Part shown: one piece after another, positions 26,816 to 36,174 of the stretch
Numbering within the stretch: the first letter of the stretch is position 1
Layout of the letters: every line of letters starts with the position of its first letter
Assembly: GCF_016765695.1 (NCBI RefSeq)
Contig: NZ_JAETGO010000030.1
Coordinates: 1-64,000, forward strand
Direction of reading: 5' to 3'
Length of the DNA: 64,000 bases
From: Sporosalibacterium faouarense
Lineage (GTDB): Bacteria; Bacillota; Clostridia; Tissierellales; VENL01
Position numbers and translations under genes: made by a program
The notes under the pieces: generated by a model
Told to the model about the DNA's origin: nothing
Seen by the model: only the letters and a program-made list of their open reading frames with translations
Databases searched by the model: none

Positions 26816-28420
26816 ATGGAAATAGCCTTTGGAGTTTTAGGAGGATTAGGTCTATTCCTGTACGGAATGAATTTAATGGGAGCTGGTCTCCAAAAAGTAG
26901 CAGGTGACAGACTAAAAAGCCTTATTGGGATTTTAACTAAGAACAGAGTTATGGGAGTCTTCGTAGGTGCTATTGTCACCATGTTAGTTCAAAGCAGTAG
27001 TGCCACAACAGTTATGGTTGTTGGATTTGTAAATGCAGGAATAATGAACTTAACTCAGGCCATTGGAGTTATAATGGGAGCCAATATCGGTACCACTATA
27101 ACTGCCCAACTTATAGCCTTTAAGTTAACGGATATAGCTCCAATGGTTATTGCTATAGGTGTTGCCATTTGGCTTTTTACATCAAAGAAAAGACATAAGG
27201 AAATTGCTGAGGTATTAATTGGTTTCGGTATACTGTTTTTAGGAATGTCTCTTATGAGTGACCAGTTAAAGCCTTTAAGTGATTCTCAAATGTTTGAAAA
27301 CTTAATTACAAGCCTTGATAACCCCTTACTTGGTATCTTAGTAGGATTTGTTATTACAGTAGCAGTTCAAAGTAGTAGTGCTTCTATGGGACTTTTACTA
27401 GCAGTTACTGCATCTGGACTCATTAATTTAGACATAGCCTTTCCAATTTTATTTGGTCAAAACATAGGTACATGTGTAACAGCACTTTTATCTAGTATAG
27501 GAGCTAATAAGACTGCTAAAAGAGCAGCAGTAATGCACTTATTATTTAATCTTATTGGTACAACAATATTTATGATTTTAATTTACTTGACTCCTATGAA
27601 GTCACTTATAATACAATTAAGTCCTGGAAAAATAGAAAGACAAATTGCAAATGCACATACAATATTTAATATATTTAATGTTTTGATACAATTACCATTT
27701 GCAGGATTTATCGTGTTAGCTGTTAAAAAATTAGTACCTGGAGAAGTTGAAGAGACAACAGGACTTAAATATTTAGATGATAGGATAATGGAAACTCCAT
27801 CAATAGCAGTTGGGCAAGCTTCTAAGGAAGTTTTAAGAATGGGTAGACTAGTTCAAGAAAACCTAAAAACTTCTATTGAAGGATTTATGAAAAAGGATGA
27901 AAAACTAACTCATAGAGTATTTGCTGAAGAGAAAGTAATTAATGAATTAGAGAAAGACATTACACAGTACTTGATAAAACTATCTAAAGAATCTTTAAGT
28001 GATGAAGAAAGTATCACTGTATCAACATTATTCCATACAATTAATGACCTTGAGCGAATTGGAGATCATGCTGATAACATAGCAGAATTAGCACAATATA
28101 GGATTGACAATAAGCTATACTTTACTGATCAAGCTTTAGAAGAATTACAGTTAATGTTTGATAAAGTTAGGGAATCATTTAAAGAATCTTTATGGGCATT
28201 TAAAACAGCAAATGCTGAAACTGCAAAAAGAGTTATTGCTTACGAAAAAGATATTGATTTATTAGAAAAGCAATATAGAGCAAATCACATAAAGAGATTA
28301 AATGAATCTCAATGTCATCCAAGTTCAGGCATAGTTTTTCTTGATACTATTAGCAATCTTGAAAGGGTAGCTGACCATTCATCAAACATTGCTATTTCAA
28401 TTATAGAGGCAGTAGAGTAA
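26816..28420 (+). CDS. Na+/phosphate cotransporter with PhoU-like domain
   Basis: A 534-residue fusion of a type II Na/Pi cotransporter and a cytoplasmic PhoU-like domain, like YjbB/NptA. The duplicated transporter repeats carry the QSSSATT motif (MLVQSSSATTVMVVG) and AVQSSSASMGLLLAV, with GANIGTTITAQ and GQNIGTCVTALL following each. Residues about 340-534 are helical with PhoU motifs HTINDLERIGDHADNIAELA and DTISNLERVADHSSNIA. It moves phosphate across the membrane coupled to sodium. GAGGAGG lies before the ATG. TTAACA repeats upstream suggest phosphate control. Confidence 0.92.
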   Translation: MEIAFGVLGGLGLFLYGMNLMGAGLQKVAGDRLKSLIGILTKNRVMGVFVGAIVTMLVQSSSATTVMVVGFVNAGIMNLTQAIGVIMGANIGTTITAQLIAFKLTDIAPMVIAIGVAIWLFTSKKRHKEIAEVLIGFGILFLGMSLMSDQLKPLSDSQMFENLITSLDNPLLGILVGFVITVAVQSSSASMGLLLAVTASGLINLDIAFPILFGQNIGTCVTALLSSIGANKTAKRAAVMHLLFNLIGTTIFMILIYLTPMKSLIIQLSPGKIERQIANAHTIFNIFNVLIQLPFAGFIVLAVKKLVPGEVEETTGLKYLDDRIMETPSIAVGQASKEVLRMGRLVQENLKTSIEGFMKKDEKLTHRVFAEEKVINELEKDITQYLIKLSKESLSDEESITVSTLFHTINDLERIGDHADNIAELAQYRIDNKLYFTDQALEELQLMFDKVRESFKESLWAFKTANAETAKRVIAYEKDIDLLEKQYRANHIKRLNESQCHPSSGIVFLDTISNLERVADHSSNIAISIIEAVE

Positions 28421-28460
28421 TCTAAAGTAAGAATTTCTATATTTTATATATGAGTAGGAA

Positions 28461-28499
28461 GCAATAATATCAATAAATTGATATTATTGCTTTTTTTTT
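28461..28499 (+). terminator. Intrinsic terminator after the Na/Pi transporter gene
   Basis: GCAATAATATCAAT, a two-base centre and its complement, then T9. Confidence 0.92.
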
Positions 28500-28528
28500 G
28501 AGCAATAAATAACCAAAAATGTAAATAC

Positions 28529-28557
28529 TTGAAAGTAAAAAAAATATCATATAAAAT
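28529..28557 (+). promoter_or_regulatory. Possible sigma-A promoter
   Basis: TTGAAA (28529-28534) followed by TATAAAAT (28550-28557); the spacer is 15 to 17 bases depending on the -10 register. It lies about 40 bases before the peptidase lipoprotein gene. Confidence 0.4.
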
Positions 28558-28595
28558 ATATTAGTAAAGATAAAAAACTATTTGGGGGGGTAAGA

Positions 28596-30614
28596 ATGAG
28601 AAAAATAGGAATGGTACGATTAATCAGCATACTTATAAGTCTATTATTCTTAATAAGCTGTACAGAGGAGACTGTTAGGAATAATAATGATTACTCTATT
28701 GAAGAAACATGTGAATATTTGGCATCAAATGAACTAGAGGGGAGATTAACAGGTACTAAAGGTAATGAAATGGCAATGGAATATATTGAACAATATTTTG
28801 ATTATTTAGGCTTGGATAAATTCGAAAATAATAGTTTTAGGCAAGAATACACCCATGAATTTTATAATCCTGATAGTCAAAAGTACAATATTACTTTCAA
28901 AGATAATAATAGAGTTATAAAAAAAGGAATTTATGGGAAAGATTTTCTTCCTCAAATGGTTGATGGAGATATAAATACCACATATCCAATTACGTTTAAT
29001 ATTGATGATAAAAATATTGAAAATTCCGCAATTGTAATTGATAACCAAAAAGATTTTCAAAAGGTTTTTAATAAAGCAAAATTAATTTTATCCAAAAAAG
29101 AAAATTTCAAAAAATATCTTATTAATAATCTAATAAATAATAGAGAACAAAAAGTAATACAAATTAGTGAAGAATTATATGACTTATTAAAGGAAGAGCA
29201 AGGGAGCATAACAGTAGAATTTAAATTAGATAAAGAAGAAATTATAGATAATAATCTAGTGGGTCTAATTAAGGGGAATGATGGCAAAAATGCCATAGTA
29301 TTATCAGCACATTTTGACCATGTTGGTGCTATTGATGATAAGGTCTTTAATGGAGCATTAGATAATAGTTCAGGTGTTTCATCACTTTTGTCTATTGCAA
29401 AACAACTGAAGGAATACTCAAATGATAACTCTTTTAGTAATGATATTATTATTTGTGCATTTAATGGAGAGGAATCAGGATTACAAGGGAGTAAAAGCTT
29501 TGTTAATAAAATAAAAAATAAATATGAAAAGATATTAAATATTAATATTGATTGTATAGGAGGAAAAAATGCAAAGCAAATAGATATAAGTTCTGATACA
29601 GATATTTCAGGTATATTGCAAGGGGAGTTAATAACTTATTTTAATAATGTAGGTTATGATTGTGATATATCCTATGGAATGAGTGACCATGCATCATTTG
29701 ATAGTGATAATATGATAGCGATTAGTGTAATACAACGAGATTTAGATGTAATACATACTGATAAAGATACCAGCGAAAAATTAGACTATGAGAGCATATT
29801 GGATATTAGTAAAAGAATTTCAAACTATATTATAGAAAATGAAAAAGATATCTTTGAAAATTTATATAACCTTTACAATGAACAAGCAAAGGATAGAAAA
29901 AATTCAGTCGAAGATAATCATGAAGAAGTTTACGATATTATTGAAAAAGAAAAACAAGAGTTAAAACTTAATCAATATAAGTTAATAGAAATAAACGGAG
30001 ATAAACAATTGATTACCAATGGTATAGCAGAATTTGACAATGTAGATGAAATGAAAAAATATTTTACTAATATGAACATTCTAAGAAATATAGATGGCCA
30101 CTCATTTTATAAATCTACTGTTTTTGTTGATAATAGTGAGAAACTTATCGACGAAAAAACTAATATTGAAAAAATGAAAGTAAATGAAGTGTATGAATTT
30201 GAAAAATTATCAAAAGATAATATAGGATTTCTTGTCTTAGAATATATAAATTCTGATCATAATAATGAAATATTAGAATTCAATATTAATGTTGAGAGAA
30301 AAGACTTTGATAAAGAAAGTATATTAAACAATAATGACCTTATAAGAAAAACTATTAACATAGACGGTCAACAGTATTATTTAGTGAGTACCAAGAAAAA
30401 AGGACAGATTCTTAGGGTGGAGACTGAATATGCAAGCAACAACAGACAGTACTATGTAGCAATATTAAAAAAGCATTCTAGAATAAGAATAATAGATGGG
30501 AAAGAGAGAGAAGCATATTTGCCACTATGGCTTGATGTTAGTGAAGATGAAATAATTGAGTATATAAGAGAAAGTGACATGAATAATGTAATAGGTGAAA
30601 TTCTAAATTATTAG
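28596..30614 (+). CDS. M28 family metallopeptidase lipoprotein
   Basis: A 672-residue exported lipoprotein (lipobox LISC, Cys22). Residues about 215-430 match M28 zinc aminopeptidases: SAHFDHVG (His239), GALDNSSG (Asp256), CAFNGEESG with the catalytic Glu pair, INIDCIGG and the last ligand in DVIHTDKDT. An inserted segment precedes the catalytic core. The C-terminal 240 residues are Lys/Glu/Asn-rich with no family I know, and are a large addition to M28. GGGGGG precedes the ATG. Its low complexity and Asn-rich composition differ from neighbours. It probably digests peptides outside the membrane. Confidence 0.85.
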   Translation: MRKIGMVRLISILISLLFLISCTEETVRNNNDYSIEETCEYLASNELEGRLTGTKGNEMAMEYIEQYFDYLGLDKFENNSFRQEYTHEFYNPDSQKYNITFKDNNRVIKKGIYGKDFLPQMVDGDINTTYPITFNIDDKNIENSAIVIDNQKDFQKVFNKAKLILSKKENFKKYLINNLINNREQKVIQISEELYDLLKEEQGSITVEFKLDKEEIIDNNLVGLIKGNDGKNAIVLSAHFDHVGAIDDKVFNGALDNSSGVSSLLSIAKQLKEYSNDNSFSNDIIICAFNGEESGLQGSKSFVNKIKNKYEKILNINIDCIGGKNAKQIDISSDTDISGILQGELITYFNNVGYDCDISYGMSDHASFDSDNMIAISVIQRDLDVIHTDKDTSEKLDYESILDISKRISNYIIENEKDIFENLYNLYNEQAKDRKNSVEDNHEEVYDIIEKEKQELKLNQYKLIEINGDKQLITNGIAEFDNVDEMKKYFTNMNILRNIDGHSFYKSTVFVDNSEKLIDEKTNIEKMKVNEVYEFEKLSKDNIGFLVLEYINSDHNNEILEFNINVERKDFDKESILNNNDLIRKTINIDGQQYYLVSTKKKGQILRVETEYASNNRQYYVAILKKHSRIRIIDGKEREAYLPLWLDVSEDEIIEYIRESDMNNVIGEILNY

Positions 30615-30695
30615 GTTGATTATTCTTTTTATAGTAAGCAAAATAAATTCCATAACTATTAATTTAAACATATATAAATATAAAGTAAATTATTT

Positions 30696-30726
30696 CAAGG
30701 AAGCAAATAATAATGCTTCCTTGTTT
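30696..30726 (+). terminator. Intrinsic terminator after the M28 gene
   Basis: CAAGGAAGCA pairs with TGCTTCCTTG around an eight-base loop, followed by TTTC. Moderate T run. Confidence 0.7.
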
Positions 30727-30824
30727 CTATTTCATTAGTTGTACAAAATATGTATTAAATATATAATTAAATAAGAAATAATAAAATATTCAATATATTA
30801 ATATTGTATATAGGGGTGGAAATA

Positions 30825-31679
30825 ATGGATAAGATAAAGATAATAACAGACAGTGTGTCAGATATTCCAGTATCCATAGCTAAAGACCTGGATATAGATA
30901 TAGTTCCATTAACTATTAATTTTGAAGATGGAAGCTATAGGGATGGGATAGAAATAACCAATGAAGAATTTTACAAAAAGCTTTCTGAATGTGACAAATT
31001 ACCAACAACATCTCAAGTAACACTAGGAGAATTTTTAGAGGTTTATAAGAAATATATAAATGAGTATGATCATATAATAGTTATTACTATGTCATTTGAA
31101 CTAAGTGGTACATATCAGTCTGCTATTACTGCTGCTGAAATTGGGGAAATCGAAGATAAAGTAACTGTAATAGACTCAAAAGGGATAACATTAGGACAAG
31201 GTCTGATGGTATTGGAAGCAGCAAGAATGGCAAAAAGAGGAGAGAGTAAGGATAAAATTGTTGATAGAGTACAACAAATGATAAGAAGTATAGAGTATAT
31301 ATTTGTAGTTGATACCCTAGAAAACTTAAAAAAAGGTGGGAGATTATCAGCGACAAAAGCCTATGTTGGTGAAAAGCTTAAAATCAAACCAGTTCTTACC
31401 ATGGAAAAGGGTAAGCTTATAATGACAGGAAAAGTAAGGGGTAGAAAAAAAGTTATTAATTGGCTTATTAAAGAAATCAAGAAGAAAGATATTGATTTTT
31501 CAAACCAGACAATAGCAATAAATCATACTGATTGCAAAGATTTTGCCATTGAGTTATATGAACAGGTTCAAAAACATTTTTCTCCCAAGGAAATTATTAT
31601 GGGAGAAGTAGGAGCAACGGTTGGAACCCATGCAGGGACTGGGGCAGTGGCAATCTATTTTGAAAGTATTAAGAGTTAG
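30825..31679 (+). CDS. DegV family fatty-acid-binding protein
   Basis: A 284-residue DegV protein. The N-terminal DSVSDIPVSIAKDLDIDIVPL, the TSQVTLGEFLEVYKKY and MSFELSGTYQSA segments, and the C-terminal GATVGTHAGTGAVAIYF are family landmarks. DegV (FakB-like) proteins bind a fatty acid and can present it to a kinase for incorporation into phospholipid; no FakA is near. The start is ATG 30825, 5 bases after AGGGGTGG; the upstream in-frame TTG lies before that site. Confidence 0.9.
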   Translation: MDKIKIITDSVSDIPVSIAKDLDIDIVPLTINFEDGSYRDGIEITNEEFYKKLSECDKLPTTSQVTLGEFLEVYKKYINEYDHIIVITMSFELSGTYQSAITAAEIGEIEDKVTVIDSKGITLGQGLMVLEAARMAKRGESKDKIVDRVQQMIRSIEYIFVVDTLENLKKGGRLSATKAYVGEKLKIKPVLTMEKGKLIMTGKVRGRKKVINWLIKEIKKKDIDFSNQTIAINHTDCKDFAIELYEQVQKHFSPKEIIMGEVGATVGTHAGTGAVAIYFESIKS

Positions 31680-31922
31680 CGACTTATTATTCTAAAAGGG
31701 TTATTGAGGTATAGTTTAGAAGAGTAAGTTTAGTCTAGAAAAAGATTAATTTTAGGAGTGCATAATTGTGTCGAAGGAAAAAGAATATTAGAATAAGGAT
31801 AAAAATGGGATTAAAAAGCAGGGATTATGAGTTGAATGGGGGATAATAACGACAATAAATGCAATGAAATTTGGAGAAAATTGCTAAAATTAATTATAGA
31901 TGAAAAAAATAATAAAATAGTA
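31680..31922. other. Intergenic stretch before the glycine reductase promoter
   Basis: About 240 AT-rich bases. I see no terminator with a good T run after the DegV gene and no convincing gene. A TGTCGAA core (near 31768) is probably chance. Confidence 0.4.
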
Positions 31923-31951
31923 TTGTATAAGTAAAATTTATATATTATAAT
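31923..31951 (+). promoter_or_regulatory. Sigma-A promoter of the glycine reductase operon
   Basis: TTGTAT (31923-31928), a 17-base spacer and a perfect TATAAT (31946-31951). It lies about 70 bases before the first glycine aptamer, the normal layout for a riboswitch-controlled operon. Confidence 0.8.
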
Positions 31952-32019
31952 ATGAGTGAGAAAGGGGTTGTGGAATAATTAACAATCTTTTAACCTTTTT
32001 TTTACAAATAAATATTGCA

Positions 32020-32207
32020 GTAGCTGAGTGATAAATGCGGAAGAGACCATTTTTATGGCGCCGAAGGAGTAAGTCGTAAGAAAATGCCGTTTTACGATGA
32101 AACTCTCAGGCAAAAGGACCGTATTTTGACAGCTCTCTGGAAAGCTTATAGCACCGAAGGAGCAATTCTTGAAAAAGAGGAATCTCTCAGGTTTAGAACA
32201 GAGTAGA
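32020..32207 (+). ncRNA. Tandem glycine riboswitch
   Basis: Two glycine aptamers in series. The first has GCGGAAGAGACC, GCCGAAGGAGTAAG and AACTCTCAGGCAAAAGGACCG (32036-32121). The second has CTCTGGAAAG, CACCGAAGGAGCAA and AATCTCTCAGG (32128-32200). These are the conserved blocks of the gcvT class. The linker between them is very short, as is usual for tandem forms. It lies upstream of grdX and the glycine reductase genes, so glycine probably turns the operon on. I see no clear expression platform beyond it. Confidence 0.97.
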
Positions 32208-32299
32208 AAGGCACATACTAATTTTAGTTGTGTTTTCTAATCTGTTTTTTTTGTCACTATATTTATTGTTATAAAGGTCGAGTAATGGGAGTGAATACT

Positions 32300-32677
32300 T
32301 TGAAAACATTGCTAATAACAAATAATCCTTTGGTTAAGGAAGAATTATCAGAAAAAATTACAGTTAAATATTATGAAGTCGATTACCTAGAAATTTTAGA
32401 AGTAGTTAGAGATGAAATCCATAAAGGGAGTAAACTTCTAACTCATCCTCTATCTGGAAGTGTTAAGCCTTATGAGACTCCATATAAGTCAATAATCATA
32501 GAAGAAAAACAAGGTGAATTGGATATGGATTCATTGATGATTATTGAGCAAAGTATAGATACCACTAAAAAATTCATTAAAGGTAAAGAAGTTACTGAGT
32601 GGACTTCAGAAATTAAAGAAGATTTTCAAGTGATAGATTTATCAATCATTAATAATGCTTTAAGTAGCATAAAATAA
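32300..32677 (+). CDS. grdX: GrdX family protein
   Basis: A 125-residue protein with the GrdX pattern: MKTLLITNNPLVKEEL at the N-terminus, HKGSKLLTHPLSGSVKPYETPYKSII in the middle, then a helical tail. GrdX is the small protein of unknown function encoded at the head of many glycine reductase operons. I take TTG 32300, a few bases after GGGAGTG, as the start. GTG 32291 or ATG 32285 in the same frame are alternatives and add only 3 to 5 residues. First gene after the riboswitch. Confidence 0.85.
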   Translation: MKTLLITNNPLVKEELSEKITVKYYEVDYLEILEVVRDEIHKGSKLLTHPLSGSVKPYETPYKSIIIEEKQGELDMDSLMIIEQSIDTTKKFIKGKEVTEWTSEIKEDFQVIDLSIINNALSSIK

Positions 32678-32823
32678 GGATTTGTAGAATAAAATAGGTT
32701 GTTAATGGGTATTGTTACAATGAAAACACAGTGAAAAAAATATGAGTTTTTGTAGAATTTGTAAAATATATCTATATACAATATCAATTAAAAAATAAAA
32801 AATAATAATTAGGGGTGATTTTA

Positions 32824-33768
32824 ATGGCAAATATTTATGACGTAGTAATAATTGGGTCTGGACCTGCTGGATTAGCAGCTGGATTGTATGCTGCTAGAGC
32901 TAACATGAAGACTTTGATTCTTGAAAAAGAAAAAGCAGGTGGTCAGATTGTTACAACTGAGGAAGTTGCGAACTATCCAGGATCAATTGAAGATGCAACT
33001 GGACCAAGTCTTGTAGCAAGAATGGTAGAACAGGCAGAAGGATTTGGAGCTGAAAAAGTTTTAGATGAAGTAAAGGAAATCAATCTTCAAGACAAGATTA
33101 AAGTTATCAAAGGAGAGAAAGCAGAATATCAAGCAAAGGCAGTTATAATTGCTACTGGAGCTAAGCCAAGATTACTTGGTGCACCTGGAGAAAAGAAATT
33201 AACAGGTAAAGGAGTATCTTACTGTGCAACTTGTGATGGAGCTTTCTTTGAAGATTTAGAAGTATATGTAATTGGTGGAGGAGACTCAGCAGTTGAAGAA
33301 GCTATGTTCCTTACTAAATTTGCTAGGAAGGTTACTATAGTACATAGAAGAGATACCTTAAGGGCTGCTAAATCAATTCAGGAAAAGGCTTTCAAGAATG
33401 ACAAAATAGATTTCATATGGAATTCTGAAATCAAAGAGTTAAGAGGAGATGGAATATTAGAATCTATGACTCTAAAAAACAGAGAAACAGGAGAAGAAAC
33501 TGAAATAGTTGCTGATGAAGAAGATGGAACATTTGGTGTATTCGTATTTGTTGGTTATTTACCTCAAACTAGTCTATTTGAAGAAATGGTAGATATGGAA
33601 AGAGGATATATAAAAACTGATGATAATATGAAGACTAACATTGATGGTGTATTCGCAGCAGGAGATTGTAGAGTTAAATCGTTAAGACAGGTAGTAACAG
33701 CAACTGCTGATGGAGCTATTGCAGCAGTGCAAGCTGAGAAATATATTGAGAATAATTTTGAAGAATAA
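32824..33768 (+). CDS. trxB: Thioredoxin reductase
   Basis: A 314-residue NADPH flavoenzyme that reduces thioredoxin, supplying electrons to glycine reductase. FAD motif IIGSGPAGLAAGLYAARA, redox disulfide SYCATCDG (Cys134, Cys137), NADPH motif VIGGGDSAVEEA, and C-terminal FAD motif GVFAAGDCR are present. ATG 32824 follows AGGGGTGA; the in-frame GTG 32815 lies in that site. It is the second gene of the operon, 146 bases after grdX. Confidence 0.95.
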   Translation: MANIYDVVIIGSGPAGLAAGLYAARANMKTLILEKEKAGGQIVTTEEVANYPGSIEDATGPSLVARMVEQAEGFGAEKVLDEVKEINLQDKIKVIKGEKAEYQAKAVIIATGAKPRLLGAPGEKKLTGKGVSYCATCDGAFFEDLEVYVIGGGDSAVEEAMFLTKFARKVTIVHRRDTLRAAKSIQEKAFKNDKIDFIWNSEIKELRGDGILESMTLKNRETGEETEIVADEEDGTFGVFVFVGYLPQTSLFEEMVDMERGYIKTDDNMKTNIDGVFAAGDCRVKSLRQVVTATADGAIAAVQAEKYIENNFEE

Positions 33769-33829
33769 GTAAAATTAGTTAGCATAATGATTAAATTTAA
33801 AAAAATAATAAAAAGTGGAGGGGATTTTA

Positions 33830-34147
33830 ATGTTAGCAGTAGATAAGAAGACTTTTGAAGAAGAAGTATTAAATGCAGAGGGATATGTTCTAGTTGATTT
33901 CTGGAGTGAAGGATGCGAGCCTTGTAAAGCATTAATGCCACATATTGAAGAATTAGAAGGTCAATACGGTGAGCAACTTAAATTCTGTAAATTAGATACT
34001 ACAAAAGCAAGAAGATTAGCAATAAAACAAAAAATATTAGGATTACCTGTTATAGCTATCTATAAAGATGGCGAAAAAGTAGATGAAAAAGTTAAAGAAG
34101 ACGCTACAAGAGCAAATGTTGAAGAAATGATTAAAAAGTATATCTAA
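33830..34147 (+). CDS. trxA: Thioredoxin of the glycine reductase system
   Basis: A 105-residue thioredoxin. The active site reads [14 protein letters not shown] (Cys29, Cys32), so the canonical Trp-Cys-Gly-Pro-Cys is replaced by Gly-Cys-Glu-Pro-Cys with Trp three residues earlier. The cis-proline is in [13 protein letters not shown]. Such non-canonical thioredoxins are encoded with trxB in glycine reductase operons and carry electrons to the selenoproteins. ATG 33830 follows GGAGGGG. It lies between trxB and grdE. Confidence 0.92.
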   Translation: MLAVDKKTFEEEVLNAEGYVLVDFWSEGCEPCKALMPHIEELEGQYGEQLKFCKLDTTKARRLAIKQKILGLPVIAIYKDGEKVDEKVKEDATRANVEEMIKKYI

Positions 34148-34223
34148 TTTTACTTTTTTATAGTAACTATTTAAATAAGGTTTAGCTAATAGCTTACTAA
34201 TCTAATAAACAAAATATGGCTTT

Positions 34224-34255
34224 AAGTATATAAATGCGCAAGCATTTATATACTT
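34224..34255 (+). terminator. Stem-loop between trxA and grdE
   Basis: AAGTATATAAATGC, loop GCAA, and its complement. The following T run is only TTT, so it may be a partial terminator or an mRNA-processing or stability hairpin separating trxBA from grdE. Confidence 0.5.
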
Positions 34256-34316
34256 TGCATATAATATGTAACATTTTATTTTAACAAAAGTGGAAATATC
34301 AAGAGGAGGTGAACCT

Positions 34317-35603
34317 ATGCGCTTAGAATTAGGAAACATTCTAATTAAGGATGTTCAATTTGGCGATGTGACAAAAGTAGAAAACAACACTTTATTTGTT
34401 AATAAAGAAGAATTGATTAACTTAATATGTGAAGATGAAAACATTAAAAGTGTTGAAGTTGAATTAGCAAAGCCTGGTGAAAGCACAAGAATTACACCTG
34501 TAAAGGATGTAATCGAGCCTAGAGTTAAAGTTGAAGGACCAGGAGGGATATTCCCTGGAGTACTTTCTAAGGTAGATACAGTTGGGTCAGGAAAGACTCA
34601 TGTATTAAAGGGCGCAGCAGTAGTTACAACTGGTAAAGTGGTTGGTTTCCAGGAAGGTATTGTAGATATGACTGGACCTGGTGCTGAGTACACACCATTT
34701 TCAAAGCTAAACAATGTTGTATTAGTATGTCAACCAAAGGATGGGTTAAAGCAACATGAGCATGAAAAAGCTTTAAGAATGGCTGGGTTAAAGTCAGCTG
34801 CGTATTTAGGAGAAGCTGGTAAGGATGTAACACCAGATGAGGTTAAGGAGTATGAGTCATTACCTCTTCTAAAGAGCGTTGAAAAATATCCTAACCTTCC
34901 AAAGGTAGCATATGTTCAAATGCTTCAAAGTCAAGGGTTATTACATGATACGTATGTATATGGAGTAGATGCTAAACAAACACTATCTACTTTAATAAAC
35001 CCAACTGAAATTATGGATGGAGCTATAATAAGTGGTAACTGTGTTTCTGCTTGTGATAAAAACACAACTTATCACCATTTAAATAATCCAATTATCCATG
35101 ACTTATTTGAGAAGCATGGTAAAGAGGTAAACTTCGTAGGTATGATAATTACTAATGAAAATGTTTACCTTGCCGATAAAGAAAGATCATCAAACTGGGC
35201 AGCTAAATTATCTGAATACCTAGGAGTAGATGGAGTAGTTATATCTCAAGAAGGTTTTGGTAACCCAGATACTGATCTAATTATGAACTGCGTAAAGATT
35301 GAGAAAAAAGGTATAAAAACTGTAATTGTTACAGATGAGTATGCTGGTAGAGATGGAGCATCTCAATCATTAGCAGATGCAGACTCATTAGCAAACGCAG
35401 TTGTTACTGGCGGTAATGCTAACGAAGTTATTGAGTTACCACCTATGGATAAGATTATTGGATATACACAACCAGTTAATAGTATAGCTGGTGGTTTTGA
35501 TGGTAGTTTAAAAGAGGATGGTTCAATTGTAGTTGAGCTTCAAGCTATTACTGGAGCCACAAATGAACTAGGATTTAATAAGCTAACAGCAAAAGGATAT
35601 TAA
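34317..35603 (+). CDS. grdE: Glycine reductase component B proprotein subunit GrdE
   Basis: The 428-residue precursor of the two non-selenium subunits of substrate-specific component B. GrdE is cleaved at a Cys to give a pyruvoyl group that binds the amino group of glycine as a Schiff base. The cleavage site SGNCVSACDKN is intact with Cys242. ATG 34317 is 4 bases after AAGAGGAGGTGA, an exceptionally strong site. It is followed after 32 bases by grdA. Confidence 0.96.
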   Translation: MRLELGNILIKDVQFGDVTKVENNTLFVNKEELINLICEDENIKSVEVELAKPGESTRITPVKDVIEPRVKVEGPGGIFPGVLSKVDTVGSGKTHVLKGAAVVTTGKVVGFQEGIVDMTGPGAEYTPFSKLNNVVLVCQPKDGLKQHEHEKALRMAGLKSAAYLGEAGKDVTPDEVKEYESLPLLKSVEKYPNLPKVAYVQMLQSQGLLHDTYVYGVDAKQTLSTLINPTEIMDGAIISGNCVSACDKNTTYHHLNNPIIHDLFEKHGKEVNFVGMIITNENVYLADKERSSNWAAKLSEYLGVDGVVISQEGFGNPDTDLIMNCVKIEKKGIKTVIVTDEYAGRDGASQSLADADSLANAVVTGGNANEVIELPPMDKIIGYTQPVNSIAGGFDGSLKEDGSIVVELQAITGATNELGFNKLTAKGY

Positions 35604-35635
35604 TATAAAATAAAAAACTGAAAGGATGTGCGAAA

Positions 35636-36112
35636 ATGGGACGTTATGATGGCAAAAAAGTTATCATTATTGGAGATAGAGATGGAATACCAGGTCCAGC
35701 TATTGAAGAATGTTTAAAGTCTACAGAAGCAGAAGTTGTTTTCTCATCAACTGAGTGTTTTGTCTGAACGGCTGCAGGAGCAATGGACTTAGAAAATCAA
35801 CAAAGGGTTAAAGATTTAACAGAGAAGCATGGCGCTGAGAACATAGTTGTTCTTTTAGGTGCAGCTGAAGGAGAGGCTGCTGGTTTAGCGGCTGAAACTG
35901 TTACAGCAGGAGACCCTACGTTTGCAGGTCCATTAGCAGGAGTCCAGTTAGGACTTAGAGTTTTCCACGTAGTAGAGCCAGAATTCAAGGATGAAGTAGA
36001 TGCTGAAGTTTATGACGAGCAAATTGGTATGATGGAAATGGTTCTTGATGTAGATGAAATCATTGAAGAAATGACAGATATTAGAGACGAATTCTGTAAA
36101 TTTAACGACTAA
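35636..36112 (+). CDS. grdA: Glycine reductase selenoprotein A
   Basis: A small (158-residue) selenoprotein that carries the carboxymethyl group as a selenoether and passes it to component C. The reading frame crosses an in-frame TGA at 35765-35767, which decodes as selenocysteine 44 in the Cys-x-x-Sec motif ECFVUTAAGA (Cys41). A short stem-loop directly follows the TGA. Downstream the sequence reads on without frameshift to FCKFND. AAAGGATG precedes the ATG. A standard gene finder would split it; translation needs SelB and tRNA-Sec, not encoded here. Confidence 0.97.
35768..35790 (+). promoter_or_regulatory. Candidate SECIS element of grdA
   Basis: Just after the UGA, GCTGCAGGAGCA can form a short stem-loop (TGC/GCA around AGGA). 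Bacterial SECIS elements lie at this position and overlap coding sequence. The stem is short, so this assignment rests mostly on position. Confidence 0.5.
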
Positions 36113-36174
36113 TGAAGAATATGACTTTAAAATAACAAATACTAAACCCAAAAACCTAGAGAGGGGGGAAACTA

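Noticed and set aside
31760-31850. Small basic frame and a TGTCGAA core in the DegV-grdX gap
   Set aside because: The ribosome-site spacing is poor, no family is recognised, and a 7-base core is expected by chance.
35765-35767. Apparent early stop in grdA, like a pseudogene
   Set aside because: It falls exactly at the known Sec44 position and the frame continues normally.
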